Origin: Actinomycetes bacterium
GTDB lineage: Bacteria; Actinomycetota; Coriobacteriia; Coriobacteriales; JAEZXW01
Length of the DNA: 28,715 nt
NCBI GenBank assembly: GCA_023419515.1
Contig: JAEZXW010000063.1
Location: 1-28,715, forward strand
Direction: 5' to 3'
The notes under the pieces were generated by a model. The model made no database searches, was not told the DNA's origin, and was given only the letters and a program-made list of their open reading frames with translations. The position numbers and the translations under genes were made by a program. Positions within the stretch are counted from its first letter, which is position 1. Each line of letters begins with the position of its first letter. Positions 24,258 through 28,715 of the stretch are shown piece by piece.

Positions 24258-24800
24258 TTAATGAACACTCAGCCGATCTTCTGCCTGATAAAAGCGAACC
24301 TGCACCTCTTTAACCTCATAACCAGTGAAGTTCTCGAGGTTGGACTTAACCGCCTCCTGTACAAGCAGCCCAGCACGCGCAAGATCAGTCACCCCGTGAC
24401 TTGTCGCATCGACGTAGACACGCATGAAGGGCTTTCTCTTGTTGATAATCCTAACTTCAGCATCATCGCAGGTAATCCCCTGGAAAGAACCTGCACTCTT
24501 GCGGGCATTGCTCTCGAGCGCCATGCGGCTGATCTGGATCTTACCCTGCCCTGTATCATCAGTAATCTGTGATGACTTATGGGGCGTAAAGAGCGCAACC
24601 CCGAGCACCACCAATATTCCCAACAGTTCAATAATCAAAAGACCGAGCAAAACATAGGGGATCCACTGGTGTTGCACGAGATACTGAAGCACCAGGCGAG
24701 CGTTTGACCAAGGATCAAAAAACAAATAGCTTAGAAAGCCTGTTGAAATGAGTGCGCTAAACACGAAGACCAGGTAGATCGTTCGTCTGATGGCTCCCAT
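24258..24800 (-). CDS. amaP: Alkaline shock membrane anchor protein AmaP
   Basis: AmaP anchors Asp23-type proteins at the membrane in Staphylococcus aureus. This 180-residue protein has two N-terminal membrane helices at about 7-28 and 47-71. A soluble domain with an Asp23-like strand pattern follows (ISRMALESNARKSAGSFQGI, then RVYVDATSHGVTDLARAGL). The ATG at 24800 has GGAGG about 6 bases upstream. It leads the amaP, DUF2273, Gls24 run. A strong hairpin with a T-run lies only 22 bases upstream of its start, and a perfect TATAAT lies beyond the hairpin, so transcription may be controlled by termination in the leader. Confidence 0.87.
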   Translation of the reverse strand: MGAIRRTIYLVFVFSALISTGFLSYLFFDPWSNARLVLQYLVQHQWIPYVLLGLLIIELLGILVVLGVALFTPHKSSQITDDTGQGKIQISRMALESNARKSAGSFQGITCDDAEVRIINKRKPFMRVYVDATSHGVTDLARAGLLVQEAVKSNLENFTGYEVKEVQVRFYQAEDRLSVH

Positions 24801-24826
24801 CTACGCCTCCAATGCGGTGAGCAAAT

Positions 24827-24867
24827 AAAAACCACGTACTGCTTGTAATTGCAGTACGTGGTTTTTT
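24827..24867 (-). terminator. Strong hairpin with T-runs on both sides, upstream of amaP
   Basis: AAAACCACGTACTGC pairs perfectly with GCAGTACGTGGTTTT around an eight-base loop. T-runs follow on both strands, so it can terminate in both directions. It could be the late terminator of the yebC operon, whose stop is about 190 bases upstream, or a leader terminator of amaP, since TATAAT lies just beyond it. Confidence 0.88.
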
Positions 24868-25056
24868 ATCTACCCATTTCGAAAACTATTATACAGTTGA
24901 AAATAATTTTTCTTCTAACTTTTTAATAGCTCAAGGAATTTTGTAAGATTTTGAATGTGCATCAGATGGGTTTTGAGGTAAAGACACGCTCGGGCTATAG
25001 CTTCAGCCGAATTAACCCGCCCTCAAGGTGCACCTGCCTCACAACACCAGGTCTTC
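24868..25056. other. AT-rich intergenic region between yebC and amaP
   Basis: No coding frame with a ribosome binding site was found here. About 24880-24960 is clearly richer in A and T than the rest of the window. It contains TATAAT on the minus strand (24888-24893), a likely -10 box for amaP without a clear -35. At 24968-25026, next to yebC, interleaved complementary segments could form a pseudoknot. Confidence 0.5.
24888..24893 (-). promoter_or_regulatory. Perfect -10 box (TATAAT), possible amaP promoter
   Basis: On the minus strand a consensus TATAAT lies in AT-rich DNA about 90 bases upstream of amaP. No good -35 match was seen at 16-18 bases. Transcription from here would run directly into the hairpin at 24827-24867 before reaching amaP. 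Confidence 0.4.
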
Positions 25057-25815
25057 CTACTCGTCAAGCGCTTCAATGATCTCGTCGGTCATCTCCATCG
25101 TGTGATAGACGGTCTGCACATCATCAAGATCCTCAAGACGATCAATCATACGCATGACTTTCTTTGCATCAGAGACCGAAACCTCGGTAGTATTCAGCGG
25201 TACCATGACGATCTCAGAGCCCTTGATCTCGATTCCTTGCTCAGCCAAAGCGTCAGACACCATCTTGGTTGATGCTGGCTCGCACCAAACCGACCACTCG
25301 GTCTCCTCCTCGTCAAAGTCCTCAGCACCAGCTTCGACAGCGAGCATCATAAGATCATCCTCATTATCGCAAACCTCCTTGCTGATGACGATACGACCCT
25401 TACGCTCAAACTGAAATGCAACCGAACCCGTCGTACCGAGGTTACCACCAGAGTGCGAAAACGCAGCGCGGACATCAGCAGCCGTGCGATTGCGGTTATC
25501 GGTCAGCGCTTCGACATAAACTGCAACGCCAGCAGGACCGTAGCCCTCATAAATCACACTTTCGTAATTAGCGGCGTCAGATCCAGCACCGAATGCCTTA
25601 TCAATTGCAGTTTTGATCTTGTCGTTTGGCAGTGAGTAGCTTTTAGCCTTTGCAATTGCACTCGCGAGCGCCGCGTTGTTATCAGGATTTGGGTCGCCGC
25701 CCTCTTTTGCTGCAACGGTAATGATGCGCGAGAGCTTACCAAACAATGCTGAGCGCTTTGCGTCCTGCGCCGCTTTGCGGTGCTTGGTAGTAGCCCATTT
25801 GGAATGTCCTGACAT
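25057..25815 (-). CDS. yebC: YebC/PmpR-family protein
   Basis: This is a member of the YebC/PmpR/TACO1 family. These proteins are annotated as transcriptional regulators, and some members help ribosomes through difficult (proline-rich) stretches. The family start MSGHSKWATTKHRKAAQDAKR is visible (21 residues, core SGHSKW). It is followed by the DPNPDNNAALASAIAKAKS region, YEGYGPAGVAVYVEALTDNR, and SHSGGNLGTTGSVAFQFER. The ATG at 25815 is chosen because the family begins exactly there and GGAGA lies 8 bases upstream; the frame runs 27 codons further without support. At 252 residues it is standard. It is the last gene of the nfu-dcd-lgt-yebC run, 26 bases after lgt. Confidence 0.94.
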   Translation of the reverse strand: MSGHSKWATTKHRKAAQDAKRSALFGKLSRIITVAAKEGGDPNPDNNAALASAIAKAKSYSLPNDKIKTAIDKAFGAGSDAANYESVIYEGYGPAGVAVYVEALTDNRNRTAADVRAAFSHSGGNLGTTGSVAFQFERKGRIVISKEVCDNEDDLMMLAVEAGAEDFDEEETEWSVWCEPASTKMVSDALAEQGIEIKGSEIVMVPLNTTEVSVSDAKKVMRMIDRLEDLDDVQTVYHTMEMTDEIIEALDE

Positions 25816-25841
25816 CGTTTTATCTCCAATCAAAACTTTAA

Positions 25842-26672
25842 TTATGACAACGGTGTTACACGGCCCACCTGCGGACGTACACTGCGATGTGCCCATACTA
25901 AAACGAAGGCGCCAAGCAGCACAAGGGGTATCGTCAAATACTGCCCCATCGTCAGTCCGCCAAACAGATAACCAAGTTGAGCATCGGGCACCCGAACGAA
26001 CTCAATCAAGAAACGAAAGATTCCATAGAGCACCAAAAACATGCCAATAAATGACCCTTGTGGATGCGGCGGATAACGACGAGCAAGCAGCATCAACACG
26101 ATAAAAATCAAAAGCCCTTCAAGCAATGCCTCATAGAGCTGTGAGGGATGACGCGGAATATAACCACCGGATGCAAACGAGACTGCCCAGGGTAGGTTAG
26201 TTGGACTTCCCCAAAGCTCGCCATTTACAAAGTTGGCAATGCGGCCAAAGAACAAACCCAACGGTGCACCGATACACGCGAGATCACACATGGTCAAAAA
26301 CGAAAGCCCGAGGATATATCTGCAGGTCAGATATCCACCGAGCAAAGCGCCACAAAGTCCGCCATGAAAACTCATACCACCTTGATTGAGCGCAAAGATC
26401 TCGAGTGGATGATCAAAGTAGTAACCCGCGCCGTAAAAAATGACGTAAAACAGACGACCGCCTAATATGACGCCACAAGCAATACCAGTGATCACAACAA
26501 AAAGATCATCAGCGGTAAGCTTGATCCTCCAGCGCTTTGCCACCCAGTGCATAACAAAACCAGTCGCAATAAAACCTGCGATATAGGCAATGCCGTACCA
26601 CTTAATCTGCACTGACCCAATCGTAAGCGCAGTTGGATCAAGGGTCTGGTAGAAATCGTTTAGCCAACCCAT
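25842..26672 (-). CDS. lgt: Phosphatidylglycerol-prolipoprotein diacylglyceryl transferase
   Basis: Lgt attaches diacylglycerol to the lipobox cysteine of prolipoproteins in the cytoplasmic membrane, the first step of lipoprotein maturation. It would act on the importer lipoprotein encoded in this window. The Lgt signature GRIANFVNGELWG lies at 143-155, with the essential-type Arg144. His103 in SFHGGL corresponds to the conserved E. coli His103. About seven membrane helices are predicted by eye. At 276 residues it is normal. The ATG at 26672 has AAGGA about 11 bases upstream. It follows dcd by 27 bases and precedes yebC by 26, so the four genes nfu-dcd-lgt-yebC look like one operon. Confidence 0.95.
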   Translation of the reverse strand: MGWLNDFYQTLDPTALTIGSVQIKWYGIAYIAGFIATGFVMHWVAKRWRIKLTADDLFVVITGIACGVILGGRLFYVIFYGAGYYFDHPLEIFALNQGGMSFHGGLCGALLGGYLTCRYILGLSFLTMCDLACIGAPLGLFFGRIANFVNGELWGSPTNLPWAVSFASGGYIPRHPSQLYEALLEGLLIFIVLMLLARRYPPHPQGSFIGMFLVLYGIFRFLIEFVRVPDAQLGYLFGGLTMGQYLTIPLVLLGAFVLVWAHRSVRPQVGRVTPLS

Positions 26673-26699
26673 GAATTGCTCGTCCTTAGATCCTTAGCC

Positions 26700-27254
26700 C
26701 TATTGGAGTGGATGAGAAGGCGTGGCTCCAACCTGACCCTGGTAGTGAGAACCAAGACGCGGATCACCATACGGGATCTCAACCGGGGTGGTCATCTTAG
26801 TAAATGAAATCTGACCGATGCGCATCTCAGGATAAAGTAAAATCGGCAGCTTTGAGACGTTTGAAAGCTCGAGGGTCAAATATCCATCCCAACCTGGATC
26901 AACATAACCGGCAGTTGAGTGAATCATAAGACCGAGGCGACCAAGGGTCGACTTACCCTCAAGATGACCAAGGATGTCATCAGGAATAACGATGCGCTCA
27001 TAGGTGGTACCCAACGCAAACTCTCCAGGATGCAGCACGAATGGCTCATCGTGAGTCGCAGTGATCTGATCCATCAGCCCAGGCTGTGCCTTCAGTGGGT
27101 CGATAAACGCGTAGCGCGAATTGCGAAACACACGAAAATCCGAACCCAAGCGCACGTCAACGCTCGCAGGCTGCAAAAGCTCTGGGTCATACGGATCAAT
27201 GACGAGGCGACCGACCTCAATCTCTTCTTTAATACTGCGATCCGATAAGATCAT
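26700..27254 (-). CDS. dcd: dCTP deaminase, probably bifunctional (dCTP to dUMP)
   Basis: Dcd deaminates dCTP on the way to dTMP. This 184-residue protein has the nucleotide-binding KSTLGRLGL at 101-109, STAGYVDPGW at 113-122, and the catalytic Glu129 in TLELSN. The HSTAGYVDPG form and the C-terminal GSHYQGQVGATPS match the bifunctional Dcd:Dut enzymes of Mycobacterium and Methanocaldococcus, which also split off diphosphate to give dUMP directly. This is an inference from motif similarity. The ATG at 27254 overlaps the stop of the preceding Nfu gene (ATGA), with AAGGAA upstream. It lies 27 bases before lgt. Confidence 0.94.
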   Translation of the reverse strand: MILSDRSIKEEIEVGRLVIDPYDPELLQPASVDVRLGSDFRVFRNSRYAFIDPLKAQPGLMDQITATHDEPFVLHPGEFALGTTYERIVIPDDILGHLEGKSTLGRLGLMIHSTAGYVDPGWDGYLTLELSNVSKLPILLYPEMRIGQISFTKMTTPVEIPYGDPRLGSHYQGQVGATPSHPLQ

Positions 27255-27520
27255 CCAAGGGTTCCTTCCTCTACGTGATCAACCTCGTGGGTGTCAGCGT
27301 TAATAACGTCGCGAACGCCCGGAACGCGGTCACGAAGGACACGAGCAACGCCGTGCTGCAGATCCATATCGGCGAGCATGCAACCCTGGCAAGCACCCGT
27401 CAGACGCACGTAGACATCGCCGTTATCATCGATTTTAACCAAGTCAATATCGCCGCCATCTGCCTGCAGTGCAGGACGAATGAGATTTAGCGTTTGCTTG
27501 ACTAATTCTGTATCAATCAT
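27251..27520 (-). CDS. NifU C-terminal (Nfu) domain Fe-S scaffold protein
   Basis: This small protein consists of just the NifU C-terminal domain, which can hold and deliver iron-sulfur clusters. The conserved CxxC is Cys44 and Cys47 in TGACQGCMLADM. The family's N-terminal pattern IRPALQADGGDIDLV is visible near 14-28. Two ATG codons are adjacent, at 27523 and 27520. I choose 27520, giving 89 residues, because AAGGAG then lies 5 bases upstream rather than 2. The stop overlaps the dcd start by 4 bases, so translation of dcd is probably coupled. It appears to lead the nfu-dcd-lgt-yebC run. An Fe-S client is not indicated by the neighbours. Confidence 0.9.
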   Translation of the reverse strand: MIDTELVKQTLNLIRPALQADGGDIDLVKIDDNGDVYVRLTGACQGCMLADMDLQHGVARVLRDRVPGVRDVINADTHEVDHVEEGTLG

Positions 27521-27596
27521 CATAGCTCCTTGTGTGAACAACGAGCTCAATCATACCCCAGATGCCTGCGGTTTTATCATCGGTTAAATAAGCACC

Positions 27597-28715
27597 CTAT
27601 CCCACCACTGAAAATGTACGAACATCAAACATTCCTTGCGGCGTGATCCTGAGCTCTGGGATAACCGGTAACGGCATAAATACTAAACCCATTTCTGGAT
27701 CGATGGGAGCTTTGACACCGAGGCTCCTTACGACCTTGTGGAAGTGCTCGTGCTCAGCGGCGGTTTCTTCGATGCTTGCACTGCTCATCAGGCCTCCGAG
27801 CGGCAGGCTGACGCGGGCTTTTACCTCGCCACCTGAAACCACCACGAGGCCGCCATTTTGCAAGGATTCGAGCGCTGCAAGCATGTCAGCAGCATTGTCG
27901 CCGACGACGATAGCATTATGGGAATCATGACCTATGGTTGCGGCCACCGCACCATTTGTGATGGCATAGCCCTCAACAAAACCACGACCGATGTAGTGAC
28001 CGATCATCTCATCAAGACTCATACCGTCGCGCTGGGCTGCCACTGCCCTACCATGGCGCTCGATAACGACCACACGTCGCAAACCCTCGTCTGTCTCGCG
28101 CATCACACTAATAGTCGCAAGGACATTTTGTTCATCAAGCTTAAGCACGGGGATTGCTGGGTCAAAGTCAAATTCAAAAACTGAAGTGTCAAGCTTTGGC
28201 AAGCGGACTGAATGAGAGACTGTGGCGGTGAGCTTGATGAGCGATTCATTCTGAAACTTTGTCTGCTCATCAGCCTGCCAAACCAGTGAATCATGGCCTG
28301 CAAGTGTCTGAGCCCGCTCATTGAAATGAGTGCCAGCGACCAGCATGCCATTGACGTAAACCTCAGTAGGCAGCTGCGTAAAACTCAAGTCTGGCAGGAC
28401 GAGAATGTCCGCCCGATAACCAAGGGCAAGTGCTCCGCGACGACCTAATCGGTGACTACTGTCAAAGCCAAACATGCGTGCGGGATTGATGGTGGCAAGC
28501 GCAATAGCAGCCGCAGGCTCAACACCACGTTCGATTGCCATCGCCACAGCTTTATCGATGAGACCCACCTTGAGTGCATCTGATGGTGATCTGTCATCCG
28601 TACAAAGACAGCAGCGTTGCATTGCCGCAGGATATTGGTTAATAAGCGGGATGAGGGCATCGAGGTCGTGTGAGCATGTTCCTTCGCGGATCATAATAAA
28701 CATACCGCGCCTGAT
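27597..28715 (-). CDS. ade: Adenine deaminase, C-terminal part (cut by window edge)
   Basis: Adenine deaminase converts adenine to hypoxanthine in purine salvage. The visible 372 residues are the C-terminal two thirds of an amidohydrolase-fold enzyme of usually 550-600 residues. The frame stays open to the right edge, reading IRRG before MFIMIREG. Diagnostic segments are MIREGTCSHDLDALIPLI, the metal-site LCTDDRSPSDAL, TINPARMFG, and in the Ade C-terminal domain GHDSHNAIVVG, SLPLGGLMS and ITPQGMFDV. The gene ends 73 bases before the Nfu gene. I saw no clear terminator in that gap, so read-through is possible. The N-terminal metal-binding HxH region lies outside the window. Confidence 0.93.
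   Translation of the reverse strand: MRRGMFIMIREGTCSHDLDALIPLINQYPAAMQRCCLCTDDRSPSDALKVGLIDKAVAMAIERGVEPAAAIALATINPARMFGFDSSHRLGRRGALALGYRADILVLPDLSFTQLPTEVYVNGMLVAGTHFNERAQTLAGHDSLVWQADEQTKFQNESLIKLTATVSHSVRLPKLDTSVFEFDFDPAIPVLKLDEQNVLATISVMRETDEGLRRVVVIERHGRAVAAQRDGMSLDEMIGHYIGRGFVEGYAITNGAVAATIGHDSHNAIVVGDNAADMLAALESLQNGGLVVVSGGEVKARVSLPLGGLMSSASIEETAAEHEHFHKVVRSLGVKAPIDPEMGLVFMPLPVIPELRITPQGMFDVRTFSVVG

Overview
This window looks like chromosomal core DNA from a member of the Coriobacteriia (Actinomycetota), possibly an oral or gut genus of the Eggerthella/Cryptobacterium/Olsenella type. The assignment is inferred from moderate GC content, a CxxH-type first zinc finger in UvrA, a Dcd of the bifunctional Dcd:Dut type, a four-domain ribosomal protein S1 with an acidic tail, and a Gls24/AmaP envelope module. 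I could not test it by search. No tRNA, rRNA, insertion sequence, prophage or CRISPR array was seen. Almost every gene lies on the minus strand; only two flavoproteins and one HAD hydrolase lie on the plus strand.

Layout. 1-5323 (minus): a tight operon uvrA-murJ-uvrC, with uvrC cut by the window edge. 5596-9017 (plus): two FAD-dependent oxidoreductases, one of the HI0933/BaiN family and one of the COG2509 family, divergent from uvrA. 9067-13812 (minus): msrAB-coaE-lytic transglycosylase-uvrB. 13923-15203 (minus): rpsA, starting with TTG and followed by an intrinsic terminator. 15471-16193 (plus): a HAD-family hydrolase. 16248-20420 (minus): polA and glnA, separated by a strong terminator. 20524-23152 (minus): a complete SsuABC/TauABC-like importer (lipoprotein, ATPase, permease) of unknown substrate, with a hairpin in its leader. 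23383-24800 (minus): the alkaline-shock module amaP, DUF2273 protein, Asp23/Gls24 protein. 25057-27520 (minus): an operon for an Nfu-type Fe-S scaffold, dCTP deaminase, lgt and yebC. 27597-28715 (minus): the C-terminal part of adenine deaminase, cut by the window edge.

How the genes work together. The window holds UvrA, UvrB, UvrC and DNA polymerase I, which is nucleotide excision repair apart from UvrD helicase and ligase. MurJ, the lytic transglycosylase, Lgt and AmaP/Gls24 concern the cell envelope. MsrAB and the two flavoproteins concern redox chemistry. GlnA and the importer may share a nitrogen or small-molecule theme, but nothing in the sequence proves this.

No convincing new multi-gene system was found. 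The observations most worth checking are: an Arg in place of the Walker A Ser/Thr in the C-terminal ATPase of UvrA; terminator-like hairpins placed directly upstream of the next gene's ribosome binding site at msrAB, polA and amaP; a long inverted repeat upstream of rpsA; and a possible pseudoknot between yebC and amaP.
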